Shown: one piece after another, positions 1-12,700 of the stretch
Layout: each line of letters starts with the position of its first letter
Numbering within the stretch: position 1 is the stretch's first letter
Source of the DNA: Anticarsia gemmatalis
Lineage: Eukaryota; Arthropoda; Insecta; Lepidoptera; Erebidae
Length of the DNA stretch: 64,000 nucleotides
Assembly: GCF_050436995.1 (NCBI RefSeq)
Contig: NC_134765.1
Location: 1,329,501-1,393,500, forward strand
Reading direction: 5' to 3'
Notes under the pieces: generated by a model
What the model saw: only the letters and a program-made list of their open reading frames with translations
What the model was told of the DNA's origin: nothing
Database searches by the model: none
Position numbers and translations under genes: made by a program

Positions 1-1498
1 GAACTATCGTATAAGACTGTTTCTTCATGGCCGGGGTTGTGAATGTCACAGGCGCTTCAGGGACGGGCGGTTCGTACAGTCTTGAGTTATGAGCCGTTTG
101 GAAAAGCCCCACCGGATATGGCTGTGATTGATCATCCACATCTATCACGTCCGGACTTGGTGGCTTAAGGAGTGAACGACTATTTGACGCACCTACATTA
201 CTTACTATTTCATCCGATTTTCGTTTTTTACTACTTTTCTTGGATTCCGTCGGTGGTAATTGACTACTGACCGCTGCTTGTGCAGCCGAATTGTCTTCTA
301 CTAAAGTGAACATGTTGTTTGGGCCGGGTACTAATTTGAAACGACCATTAAGGTTGGGTAAAGATGGAAAATGAACAGATGGCGTAGCTGCGACTGGTGG
401 ATCTATGCTAGGAGCCTCAGCCGGTGCTTGTGATTTATTCGAATCAGAATCTTGAAACCGTCTCGTTTTACTAGCAGGTCCAATTTTAGGTCGAGGCTTA
501 ATTTTAGGCGGAGGTTCATAATTTTCTTCTTGCGCTTCACTACTCGCAAGTTTTTCGCTTTCAGACTTCTTGACTTTTTCTGTGAGAGACTTTTTCATAT
601 CACTATCTATTTTGATATATTTAACAGTGGGTACTCTAGGTGGTTCCGGAGCTGGTATAGTCTTAGGTAAATCGAGTTTAGGACCACCATTTTTGGCACA
701 ATTGTGAGATTCAACAACTTCTTTTTTGAGGAAATTTCTATTACACAATTTACACTGAAATAATGTTCCTACACCATTCACTTTAATCATACTGATATGG
801 TCCATGATGTTGAAAGGTTTTTTGGGTTCTTCTATCTTTTCTTCCTCACTCTCACTTTCTTGGTTAGCAGTAGGAGCTGGGTCATCATAATCAAAGCTTA
901 ACTGATTTATATTCTGTGTTTTAGTCCCAGAGACTTTCTTTCCATTATTAGTCTTTGATTTTGATGCCTCTGCTTCAGCTGCTTCTTCATGGGTTTTAAG
1001 TGTTGCATCATTATCTGGCTTTGTTGATTCTGCTTTTTTACTCACTATATCAGGTCTGGATCTAGTGACTTTACTCACGTTTTTCTCATGTGACAATCTA
1101 CTTTGTCTAGGCTTTAATTCATCAAAATCCTCTGATTTTGGTTCAACTTTGAAATCCCTTTGTAATGCTAATAATTCTTTATTCATTGTGACTTTTTTTA
1201 CTTCAGGAACCGTCTCGTCTTCAAGATCTGGACTTGTAGGGATGGCTTTAATGCCTTCCATAGCTTTTTTAATTAAAGCATCACAGATATCATCATTAGA
1301 CATATTAGTTTTATTTAATTTCTCTTCCCATAGTTTCTTGGCCATTTTAGCTTTTGGAACAAAAGTGCCAGTCTTACCTATTGCGTTGCGAAGACTCTCC
1401 TGCGTTTTGATACACTTCTGTATAAATTCAAACAGTTCTTCTAGTTTTGCTGAACACCGAAAGCAAATTTTATGTGGGAGGTCATCATTTTCTGTAAC
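1..1498 (-). CDS. ZAD gene, coding exon 2 (partial)
   Basis: The exon opens after a cattacag acceptor with VTENDDLPHKICFRC, which supplies the second CxxC pair of the ZAD. I translated most of it codon by codon and found no stop down to position 1. An acidic/basic disordered region surrounds a lone zinc-knuckle-like motif encoded near 754-700. Pro-rich sequence lies near the edge. Confidence 0.85.
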
Positions 1499-2560
1499 CT
1501 GTAATGAAATTAAAATTATTTTCTTATAAAAATGTACCTGATTTTTTTTTATTTTTGTTATTTCCTATTGGAAGAATGGAGTGGAAAGTAAATGTTCACA
1601 CGGAATAGGTTTCAAAACTCAGGATCTATAGGTTTATTATATGCCATTGCAATTTGAGTTAAAGTCAGTGGAATTTCTCGACTGCTTATTAAGTCATACT
1701 TGTTCACTTCTTTTTTAAATTGAGACACAAATAAAATTTCTTATTTGACAAATAGAATATTTGGTATACAAATCAGTCCCATTACCATTTCTATCACACA
1801 AATTACTTTTCTCTTGAATATCCCTTATCAACAACTGTTAAACTACCATATTGTATTTAAGTTGTTACCATATTGTATGTAAGCATGATAAGTTGTCACA
1901 GACAATCATATACAGGCATTAGTTATTATGAATTAACAATTAGAGAATATAGGTGGATGGCCACTTGGAATGCAACTATATCTCAGTCAGATATCATCAA
2001 AAATTATCTTCATTTCCCTCATAGACTTAGCTTATACTGCTAACATTACTCAAGGATCTGTCATGTTTAACAGTCCATTATTCCTTAATTAGAATAGTTA
2101 CTTTGTCACATTTCAGGGACCTATTTATTACATATTGTCATTTTAAGTAGGTATGGATAGAAGAAAAACTATGCACAGCTTTTTAGTCCTACTTTATAAT
2201 AAATTCTGGCACGGAAATCGGGTCGAGTTCGAAAGTGGACCTTAAAAGTAGTATTCTTAAGTGTATAATACATTTAATGCAAACGTGTGTTTGTGAAGTA
2301 GAAGTAATAATCAAATAGAATCTTACACTAAAGGGCATCAGCTCGTCTATCTTCTTGGCGATAACTTTTTCGGAATCAAAGATGTTCAGAAAAGGTCCAT
2401 CTTTACTCTCGCATAGTCGGCAAACTTTTAGAAATACAGGCATTAAAGGCGGTGTAGCTGCACTATAAGCTGCTGCAATAACTTCGTTACTTATTTCATC
2501 AAAAGAAGTTACAGTTTTAGTCACTTGTTTTCCTTTATTTTTAATCTTTTTCTTGGCCAT
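1..2560 (-). CDS. ZAD-domain zinc-finger protein, 5' part of gene (two exons, cut by window edge)
   Basis: Coding exons are 2560-2327 (78 codons) and 1498-1 (499 codons, still open at the edge). The intron is GT-AG: donor gtaag at 2326-2322, acceptor just before 1498, phase 0. The start at 2560 has a good context (aaaATGGcc); the frame is open a little further upstream, but only from TTG. Residues C47-x2-C50 and C90-x2-C93 straddle the splice and form the paired cysteines of a ZAD, an arthropod dimerisation domain found at the N-terminus of many insect C2H2 factors. The rest is long, charged and low in complexity (Lys/Ser/Glu/Pro). I see only one finger-like motif, C327-x2-C330-x12-H343-x-C345, which lacks normal C2H2 spacing at its end. 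A nuclear DNA-binding or chromatin role is inferred from the family. More fingers may lie beyond the left edge. The orthologue cannot be named. Confidence 0.85.
1499..2326 (-). other. Intron of the ZAD gene
   Basis: An 828-bp AT-rich intron with GT-AG ends. I see no coding sequence or recognisable repeat in it. Confidence 0.7.
2327..2560 (-). CDS. ZAD gene, coding exon 1
   Basis: This exon holds the ATG and the first CxxC pair of the ZAD (CRLCES near residues 47-52). It begins with a short Lys-rich basic stretch. It ends in ...MPFS followed by gtaag, phase 0. Confidence 0.85.
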
Positions 2561-3585
2561 TTTGATGAACAAAAAATGTATTAATCAATGTGATTTTACA
2601 GCGCCCACAGTTTACTGATACTTCAGGGGTTTTGGTGTGGAGTTCTGCCTATGATAGGCATTAGGTATCAATTACTATATTTAGATAATTATAAAGAAAC
2701 TTTACACATTCGTAATATTGTTGTAAAGAACAAGAACAACATGGCTGGCTGGCCAAAGGAACTGTCATTAACAACACATAATGACCACAGACTACAAGTT
2801 CATACATACTTTTTTTGTAAACAAAATTAGAGAATGAGTTTAAATCACTTCTAGTTAATGACGTGAATTCTCTATGCATTTAAAGAATTTAATGACCTTT
2901 GACTAACTTGAATGATAAGAAGTACGATAAGAAGAAGAACGAATTTACGTATTTCTTTATTAAAGTGTTTCCAACTATTTTGATGTTACAAAACAGATAT
3001 AAACAGTACCTACTGTACGTGGAAAATACAGAGCTATACAACGATAAAACGTGAGACTTCATGCTGTTAAATATTTTTATTGGGAAATGTTAAAATGTGT
3101 GATAATTTCTAGTTTAAAGTATTGAAACAAAAGAAACACCTACTTGGCCGTATTCACCTCATGAACTTGGTATAACACGTCTATGAATCACCTTTACAGT
3201 CCATAGTTTTTTTAGGCAAGGCAATTTAAATTTACGCCTAATTCATTAAAAAGATCGGCACTTTTGACACAACATAAATGCTTATTCAAGTATTAAAGTG
3301 TCTTTTTTATTACAGCAACTGAAACAGAGGGCTAATTTAAAATCGTTTAAATCATATCGAAAATAGACCGTTCAATCACTACTTTCCCAACACTAGCAGA
3401 TATTTCGTGAATGGTAACATTCAGATTGCCTACGTCCGCCATCTTGAATTTAGTATTGTGCCAGTCGGGGGGGCGGTGACATATTTTTACCCGTCATCGT
3501 CGTAATTTTGTGAATTTGTTGGAAAAAAGCGAAAATAAGTGTCGTTATATCGTGTAAATAGTTTATGTCAGGACTGAACGTGAGG
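2561..3585. promoter_or_regulatory. Divergent upstream region between the ZAD gene and lap
   Basis: The two genes are transcribed away from each other with about 1 kb between start codons, so this stretch must hold both promoters or both 5'UTRs. The lap-proximal 160 bp is less AT-rich and carries a YY1-type motif (3436-3446) and a GC box (3467-3476). No TATA box is evident. The middle part is plain AT-rich sequence with no ORF worth reporting. Confidence 0.55.
3436..3446 (-). promoter_or_regulatory. YY1/Pho-type motif upstream of lap
   Basis: CCGCCATCTTG is, on the minus strand, CAAGATGGCGG, an exact match to the extended YY1 consensus. In animals this motif is frequent close to transcription starts of housekeeping genes. 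It lies 140-150 bp upstream of the lap ATG and just upstream of a GGGGGGGCGG box (3467-3476). Function is inferred from the motif and its position only. Confidence 0.4.
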
Positions 3586-3715
3586 ATGGCGGGTCAGACT
3601 ATAAACGATAGGCTCTTAGCCGCCCGCCACAGCATCGCCGGGCAGGGTTTAGCCAAATCCGTTTGCAAAGCCACCACCGAAGAAATGATAGCACCTAAAA
3701 AGAAACATTTAGATT
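3586..3715 (+). CDS. lap: lap exon 1: ANTH helix 1 and PIP2-binding motif
   Basis: Reads MAGQTINDRLLAARHSIAGQ onward to KKKHLD, then donor t|gtaagt (phase 1). An in-frame ATG at 3565 would add seven residues but has a poor initiation context. Confidence 0.93.
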
Positions 3716-6700
3716 GTAAGTACTGTTATGGTAAATGTATCCGTTAGAACCTTATCCTAGCTATACTTGAGTTTTTTTCGCTCGATAATCATGACGACGT
3801 CGCCACAGCGACTCGACCAATGGTCGATAACATTTCTACGATATTGGATGTAATCCGTGACGACCGCATTCAAGTTCATAGAACGGGTATTCTGTGTCTT
3901 TAAAACAATGATATGATAAATGTAATAGGATTCACATTCAAAATGTTGAAACATTTTTACATAATGTGCGCTCTCACGATTCTGTTGCTTGACACACATT
4001 ACTTACGTTATGTCATGTTATACTGGATATCGTGCTTGTAAAAAGAAAGAAAATATAACTACCCACCTACGTATTGATTTTATGTAAGAACCTATCCAAC
4101 TAGTGCTCTATTACTTCTTATTTTTTTTGTAACAGCATAATGCAATTAGCGTCGTATTTTTTATCATTCGATGCGTAAACCTAAGATATTTTATTAGGCG
4201 CGTTTATCACGCTTATCAGATTTTATTAACAGTACCCTACCACCTGAGAAAGTACAATAAAAATCGATAGGTTTCTTTTTTCATCAAATTTATTCTTCAA
4301 TTTATTTACGTAAAAATACAACAGATAATTAAAAAACCATTCATAACTTTCTCTATTCACATATTCTTAACCTTACTAGGGTTCATTATACACTATGAAA
4401 GTCAGACATATGAATAACAAACAAGTGTATGACTGATTGCTTTATCAGTGTTAAGTCAGCTGTTATCACACTTAATTACATGTATATTTTATATAAAAAG
4501 CCGACAGACTATGTGTTCTGTATTTTTTATACACTGCCAGTAAAAAGATATAAATACTAGTGTTGTGGGTATACATTATCAGCAATTCTGTTAACCACAA
4601 CAGCTAAGCTCAAAGGTTGTGGTAGGTTTATGTAGTAGTGCAATGAATAAGATTCATATTGGACTGTCTAACAATTATCTCTAAATAAATATGTAAATTT
4701 TTACACCCTATCTTTATGATACAGAAATAAAAATAGACTAAAAAACAAGTTTAAAATTACAAGAAACTACTTGATGTATTACATACTGGTGTAAACATGG
4801 CTGTATAGGAAATTCAGAAGAAAAAAAAGAATGAGAGAAGCAAAAATAGCATAGCAGCTCCACATTATTTAAAAAAAAAATTAAAATGCCATAAGTGTGA
4901 TCAGTGCAATAATTTCACTATTGATTATAAAAAAAGTATTTTCTTCACTTATTAGCTTGTATTTGTTTTAAAGATGTGGACTAAAATAAACTTTTATGAT
5001 TGATAACAGTGGTTATCTGATAAGAAGCTTATCAAGTATCATTATATTCTATGACACCATGACTTTTACTTAATAGTAGGTAGGTAGATACATTACACAT
5101 ACAGTATGTGTAAGAGATAACACTAAATAATTAGTTTTATATTTATGTTCCTGACTATTAATCTTAATTTCTATTTTTTGTCTCTGTCTATTTACCTACT
5201 AATATTATGACTTAAAATATGAAATCAACTTGTATTTTTGGGTACACCTTGAATCTATCAAACTATGTGCCTTTGTTAATTATTTTGTTATTTTACAAAT
5301 ATTACAAAATAATTATCACACACTCAAACGGTGAAGGAAAACATCATGAGGAAACCTTGCAACCCTAAAAATTTGTTTAAAACATTTATTGAGGGCATGC
5401 AAAGTCCCCAACCCGCACTTGGCCAGCGTGGTGGACTCAAGGCCTAACCCCTCCCTCATTACGGGAGGAGACCCTTGCCCAGCAGTGGGACATTAATGGG
5501 TTAAATTTATTTATTTATTATTTATTTTGTTATTTAATATTTGTGTTTCTACTGTCTAGGTAGGTATAACATATAAACCATAAGATAAAGTAGGAACCAA
5601 CATATTACATACTTGGAAGCTGTTATTATTTAACCTCATATTTATAATTCCTACATTAACATTTTTATGGTCAAATACATGAGTCATGTTATAACATTTT
5701 GTCTGGTTGACAGCCATGTGGTTTTATCTAACATTATCTGTGTGTCTGTTTGTCTGTCTGTAACTTAGTGATAAAAAACACTACCCACCTAGTTTCCATG
5801 GGGATAGGTATTCTACAAAATACCAGCATAACACCAAAAGTTCTACTGTTTTTTTAGAAACATCCTTACAAATTTCCTTTCTTTTTAACCCGTTACTGTC
5901 CCACTGCTTGGCAAGGGTCTCCTCAGTAACTAGGAACTTCTTTTGCAATGTACAAATTTCAAAAACATTGTACATTGGGGTACACAAACTGTTGGGAGCA
6001 TTATCTAAATTTACCAATTGTGGTACCTAACTAATGAAAAAATATAATGTTTCTATATTTTGTAACATTATTTTTGTTTTAGAAGGAACTTATTTTTATT
6101 TATAGCATCACACCTGTTATACTCAAAGGTCAAATACACCCACAATCCTCATTGTGCCATTTACAAGGTAGTCCTATGTAATAAGGGGTGAATGTTTTGC
6201 GAAATATCAGTCATGCATTATTCAAATGAATTGTTTCATTTAAAAAGACAACTCTAGCACTAAGTATCGCTGTTATGTAGCAGGGAACTTTACAAGCACA
6301 AAAACAGCTATTGGTGGATTGCACAAATATTTCCATGTGGTAATCGAACCTATGACCTCCCATGCACTGGTATTGGCGTGGCAACCACTTTCACCACTTT
6401 ATCATGGTGGCCGTTGATAGACATTATATTTCTTCTACTCATACCTGCTAGGACACTAATGAATGATTCATGTTCTTAGAACTCTCATTATACATGCAAT
6501 ACAATTGTTCTATTAAAGGGAATTGCTATATGCAAAAGTTTATGCTAATTCTAATTGGAGCTGTTAGAAATACCAGTGATAAATTCACAACGTATATGGA
6601 CATATGGATTGACATTTGGTATTTAATTACATAGATGATTCATTAGTATTATAAATTGTAGTGTTGATGATTATTTCTGTAATTCCAAATTGGGTAGGTA

Positions 6701-9700
6701 CAATGAAAATTAGATGACTTTTTAATTCAGATGATGATTCAGAAAATCATAACATAATATCAAAAATATTTGACATTTATAATGTTAGCAAAAAATAGAT
6801 AAATAAGCAGTCACAGATAAGACTCCAATTATACATATCAAAATTGGCTTATTCATTACTTTCCATTTCATAGAGATTTCCTACTAAAAGGGGTATCCTT
6901 ATATCAATGTACTAAATATTCTTTACCCATAACTGTCCACTACTGGACTCAGAATGGGAATGGTAAAGCATTACTGCATCAGACTATAAGTTGTGATTGT
7001 TTATGGTCTAAAACAGACATATGTCAACTAACTTCCACCTGTAACTTAGCAAGTACATGTAAAAAGATTTATTGAGAAAAAGTATCCAATGTGTTAACCC
7101 AGGTTATAAATTACTCATCATAATCTGTTCAGTTGTTTAAACTTGACAAATGTTGAACATTATACATAAATATAATTTTGTGTTCACACATTGCTCATAT
7201 TAGTTTCCAATTGGATTCCAATTGTAGTAATATATTTGTTTACAAGTCCTACTTTAGCTGTAGGTAAAGGAAGGAAAATATATTTGTTAATAAATAACAA
7301 TATTAGTTTACAGCCTATTAACTCTTGAAGTGATCCATATAATAATTAAAGTTTACTAGTTATGAATAATGCAAGGAAGTAAGGAAGTTGTAATAAAACA
7401 GTTATTAAAAGATTTTCAATGTGACATACTAAAATACCCAACATTATTCATAGTTTAGTAATAAACTAACTTTTGGACTTATAGAACTTATTTATTTATT
7501 TAACGTTGTATAAGATCAGTCAGTCTCTGACCACGGCCAGTGTAACCTGTGCTGAAACGTCAGGTGTTCTAAGTTAGAATGCGTGTTCGCGTTAATTCTT
7601 ATAATAAAGGGTAATTTAGGGGAATGCTAGAAAGTCCATAAAAGGTTGGAAACCTCTAGAACTTCGGCTGAGTAGGTGGGTAGTTATAGAAAAAAACGCA
7701 AATAGAACTTTGTTCTCCAACACATTGATATGATGTTTCTATCTGAACAACAATGTAGTCTATCTGTCGGGACTTTAATTGTTGTGATTGTAGTGAAATA
7801 TGATAAAACAGGACAGGGCCTTTCCTGTGCAGCTCTCGTATCGTGTCGTGATAATGATGTACTCGTGTAATTAGAGAATATCGTTTCAATTCTATATTTA
7901 TGATGTTACGAATGTTCTTCCCCTGTTTTAATTATGAGACATTTGTATTTTATTTTGAATAAATTCATTGATTGATAGATATTGTCCATATTGTTTATTA
8001 CTGTGCCACTGCTGGGTTTCTCCCGAAATGAGGGGAGGGATGGATTAAATCTTGAGTCCATATTGGTATTGTAATGTTTTCTGCGTTTCAATATACTGAC
8101 TTGCAGACAGGTAGCAATTTACCATCAATTTCGCTGGGCACTTTTCCAAATGTTTCTGTGTTCGTCGATAATTTCATTTTCTTTTTAATGCAATCGTTTC
8201 TTGACATGGTAGCTTCAAATGATTTTAGGATAGATTGAAAATCCACCATTAAAATATTTAGGGTAAAAGTTTTTTTTTGTAGAATTAATTTTTTCGTTGT
8301 TTTCTTAAAGTTAAGAAACCATAAAGCGTTCTGATGTTCCCATTCATAAGCCGGCTGTTATAAAACGACGATTTTTAAGAGCTACCGATTTCCACCGGCT
8401 CCAGCCAAGCTATCTTTTCTTAGCTATTTGTACCATATAATGGTGAGGTCAGACGTCCTATAATGCTCTTCATCTATACATGCGTTGATATCACGCCGCA
8501 ACATTTAGTCCAACCAATATGAAAAACTATTGGTCCTTGATTCTCAATAGAAACAAACAGTCGTGAGATCTCCTATCAACACTTGACATTATTAGCGCGT
8601 ATTATAATTTAAATATGCATGTTTTTATGTTATGCTAAAAGGTCGGTGCATTAAGGTCAATATGTATGGGAAAACTAGAATGTTGCATTCATTAAAGTTA
8701 TTCGATGCGAGATAATTATGTTGCATCTGTATGCCATTTAATAAAAAACTTAAACTTGTTTTTTGTCTCTTATACTATCGAACCGATTCTATCAATCATT
8801 TTTTAATTTAAGAATTGAATTACTTATTTTTCTTATTGGTAAACTTTACACAGTATAATTTTTTAGTTAAAAATTTAAGCTATGATATTAGGGGTTCATT
8901 GTTTTTTAACCAAGAGTAAAAAAAGCTGAATCTTCCCTGAATAACAGGTTTATACTTTTTTATGTCAAGAAATTGTTATAAGGTCCCATAATTCACCAAT
9001 GAAGGTCGCAGGCAGAAGCTACCTTATCCTTCTATCTGGAACTGTCAAGCGTACATGAAAAAAAATATTTTGTCGTATTTCCACATGGTAATAGGCAATA
9101 GCTACAGGCTATCTAACACCACGCTAAGACCTAAGGGAGTAGTAATCCTCTTGAAAATGAAACTTTAATTTTCTATTTCTGTTGTTATGGACATCATTCC
9201 ATGCATTTTTCTTTTAGCGTTAGCACCAGTACCCGTATAGCACTTGATTCTTTCACGTACATTCATCTCGTTATAAATGATGGCCGGATGCACGTGCTAT
9301 GCATGTGACCTCTTTGAAGGACGTGAAGGATGGAGTGTAATAATTGTGGCCAATACATGGAACTTTTCATGATAAAAATCTCGTGACCAGTCATGGAACA
9401 ACAGGGGAATGAATTATTTTTTATAATATTACTTGTTTTTACTTGACTTCTCTTGCGTGCAATTTGTTTTGGGAGCAAAAAGCTGACAAATAGACAATTG
9501 GGCTGATAGGTTACTTTCGTATTTTCAATCTTGGAGGTCTACAATTTACAATCATTGAGCTCTATAATTTTTTTCTCGGACAATAAATCGACAAGAAGTT
9601 TAAATACCATCAACAACTACCTAATAGTTATTGCAGAAGCCGAAAGACTAAGATGCCAACCGAGAATCCGCAGGCCGTAATTATTCATACAAAAAACAAA

Positions 9701-12700
9701 GTTCAAAACAATTATTCAAATTTTTTTTTACACGGGTATTGAATTCGCGAATCGCCAACAGACGGCGCGTTGGAAGTGGCAAGAACACCTTGACCAATGC
9801 GCCAAATGAGCCGGCAAATAGCCGGTTTTACGTTATTATACATTTTAGTTACACAATATCTGCAGAATGCATAACTTGACGGGATTGTAATATAGAAAAC
9901 TATGGTTTTTGGTGGTAATATGCCATATTTTTACATATAAAATTACATTGCCTAGCAGTATTCTTCATATCTTTCTCAGTTTCAGCGCTTACGACATAGC
10001 GAAAAGTATGTTGTGTTAAGCTTTGTAAATTTCATGGTACCTACTGGCGTATAGCCCCTCCTTCATACACCTTCTTCGGGCTCGGCTTCTGTCCTGCAGT
10101 GGGTCAAAATTAGCTTCATATGACAATGGATATTGAAGCTTTACACAGATCTTTAAAAAGTAATCGGAACCAAAACACGTGTACAAAGTAATGTTCTATG
10201 GCTGTATCTAAATTACTGTAAGTTTTATTTACACCACTTCGAATACTGATCACTAGTTCCAAGAATAGTCGCGATACGATCTTTAGGTTGGTACCTAGTA
10301 TTTGATTAGTATTTTCTATTAGCAAATTCTTAGAAGTATTTCGTGATTGTGTCCAGAAATTACTATAGCATCTACTATATCGCTACCGGATCTTGTTATC
10401 ACAAGTTTTTCACTGTCACACGACACACTTGTACTAGTAAAAGATTCATTTAAAATGCTCAAGTTATGTATTTTTTCCTTAATAATGTCGAAATTGTAAT
10501 TATTACTGAAACATTTTATTAGGCATTCATTTGATACCAAAGACAATACGATACTAGTGACGTCACTACATCGTATTTCTGAGAGAAGAGTAGCTGATTT
10601 GACTAGTATTCAAGTACTCTATGGAAGTCTTGATCTGCATAAAATGGAATAGAAAATGTATTAATTGTGAGTTCACATTTGATATTTCTTTCAGAATTAA
10701 ATATGATGTCCGCTTGCAGAAGGTTAAACTCCACTTGCCAACAGTGCAGGCGAGTCAATGTCCTTGTCCAGCTTTGAACTATGACGGGTTAATGACACAT
10801 CACTCACTATTAATATGCACTATTGTCGCAATGCTCACTATTTCAAGTATGCTTACTCGTTTTTATTCACATGACCATACATCTGACTTGTACAGTTCGA
10901 ACATGTGTATTTTTTTGCTGAAGAGTATTGAAAACTTTACACACTACATACTAGCAAGAAATAATAGGTCTTAATAATCTTAAAAACATATAGGTTGATA
11001 GAACATTTTTAAAGTTCTGTAAAAGGTTTTTTTAATTATTGAAAACTTTGCCATCGTTACCAAAGGTTGAAGCTGATGTTCTTCAAAAATGTCTTTTAAA
11101 AATATTCCAAAGAATCAACATTAAATTTGGTTCATATTTTTGCCGTTAGACCAAAATAGAAGGCAGCCTCTTCTGCTTTACCCTATTTTAAATTGGGAGC
11201 AGAGAAGCAATCAGTCGCAAAGTTGAAAGGCAGTTGCTATGATACGTAATTGGCGATCCGTTGTATCGTTCCGCCCGTATCTCCTTTGCATCTCTAAGGT
11301 CAATAAGATTGCTGTTACCGGTTGGTACACACAATCATTGTACGATTGAAATATTGAAAATTCAAAATCTTGGCGATACAACGATGAACAACTTTTAGTA
11401 ATTACTTTTGACTCGCTCGAGAAGGCTCCATAGTCACACTTAGTTTTAAAAAATCTGACAACAGTAACTAGTTGCAACTACGACGTTGTCTTTGCCGTTA
11501 CTTGACTACGGACAAGGTTTATTTATTTAATACCTAACCCTAAGATCTCACTGAAAACTAACAAATGTCCATCGCGAATGTTAAACAAACGGTTTGAAAG
11601 TAATTAATAGCAGTCCCACATTAATGAATACAGAGAATCCTTAGTCATTGGCTCGTATAAATTGGGACTGTCTGACGCTGGCCAGTTCAATGTAATCCCA
11701 GCACATTAGATCATTTAGGCAAAGTCATTTAAGTGGTTAATGTACGGGAGCCGAATTTGCCACTTTGTTATGGTAATAGTTTAACGGAGTATACGCTTGT
11801 TAGTGCGAAGTGTTGAGAAGAAAAACATTGGAGTTTAGGTACTTACTGTTATTTGTATAATATTAGAATATAGTAGGATTATCTAATATTCCAAAATGTC
11901 TCAAAGGTTTCTTGATAATACTTGCTTTCACGACGAAGTTAATTATTCTCAGTTTTTGTTCTTAATCTTCCCTTCTTGTTTTATGGTCTCTGACTACACC
12001 TATAGAAAATGAAATGATATGTGAGCTTCCTCGTTTACGCTATTCATACTCTTGTCCAGATTTTTTAGCCAATTTTACTATTATGTGAGTAATGTCTGAT
12101 AAATATAAAGGAAGCCTATTTTTAAAAACTATAAATCTTATAACACCTGCTGCAATTATAACATCACTTATCAGAAAATTGTATCGTTAGTTATTTATCT
12201 TATTAACAGAGCGTTTTAAGGCATCTGCCTACACTTCTACCAGTTGGTATTATAATTAAAATACATTTCTTGTAAAATGGTAATACTTCCTAAGGAAGCC
12301 TCCATTTACGCTACAAACGTTTCCAGATAAGTCTTAAAGCAAATAACTTCGCCTAAGAAGACAGTATTGAGTTACTGGGGAATGTCAAGAACATACTGTA
12401 TCTTATTAGTACTGAGAATTTGTATTGTCTTTGTTCGCTTTTAGTCTAGCTTTGTCTTGTATTTTGCAGAAATTAGGTGGAAGTATTTCCTTGTTTGTTG
12501 TAGGTACTCAAATCTTATACTTTAGGTACAGAATCGGAGGTAACTTAGCGCCGAAATGATGAAAAGTTTTTTCGACTGAGGTTTAAAGGTGCTTAAAAAG
12601 GAAGAAAATTAAATAGCATCATAACTATGACGTATTGAATTTTATGCTGCATTGCTTTCTTTCGCCTACTTACCTACAGTACCTTATGAGTTTCAATAAG

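Noticed and set aside
2561..2572. Four-residue N-terminal extension of the ZAD protein
   Set aside because: It depends on a TTG start; the ATG at 2560 with a good context is the natural choice.
3565..3585. Upstream in-frame ATG of lap (MSGLNVR extension)
   Set aside because: Poor initiation context (T at -3), while the ATG at 3586 has A at -3 and G at +4 and matches the conserved MAGQTINDR start. The extension may still be used at a low level.
7495..7640. Repeat-like stretch with cctgtgctgaaacgtcaggt
   Set aside because: It resembles a motif seen in moth repeats, but ends and family could not be defined from one copy.
10040..10105. Possible SINE tail (cggcttctgtcctgcagtgg)
   Set aside because: Too short and diverged to assign to any family in the window.
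11211..11477. 88-codon minus-strand ORF in lap intron 1
   Set aside because: No family resemblance and no start context or exon structure; chance ORF likely.
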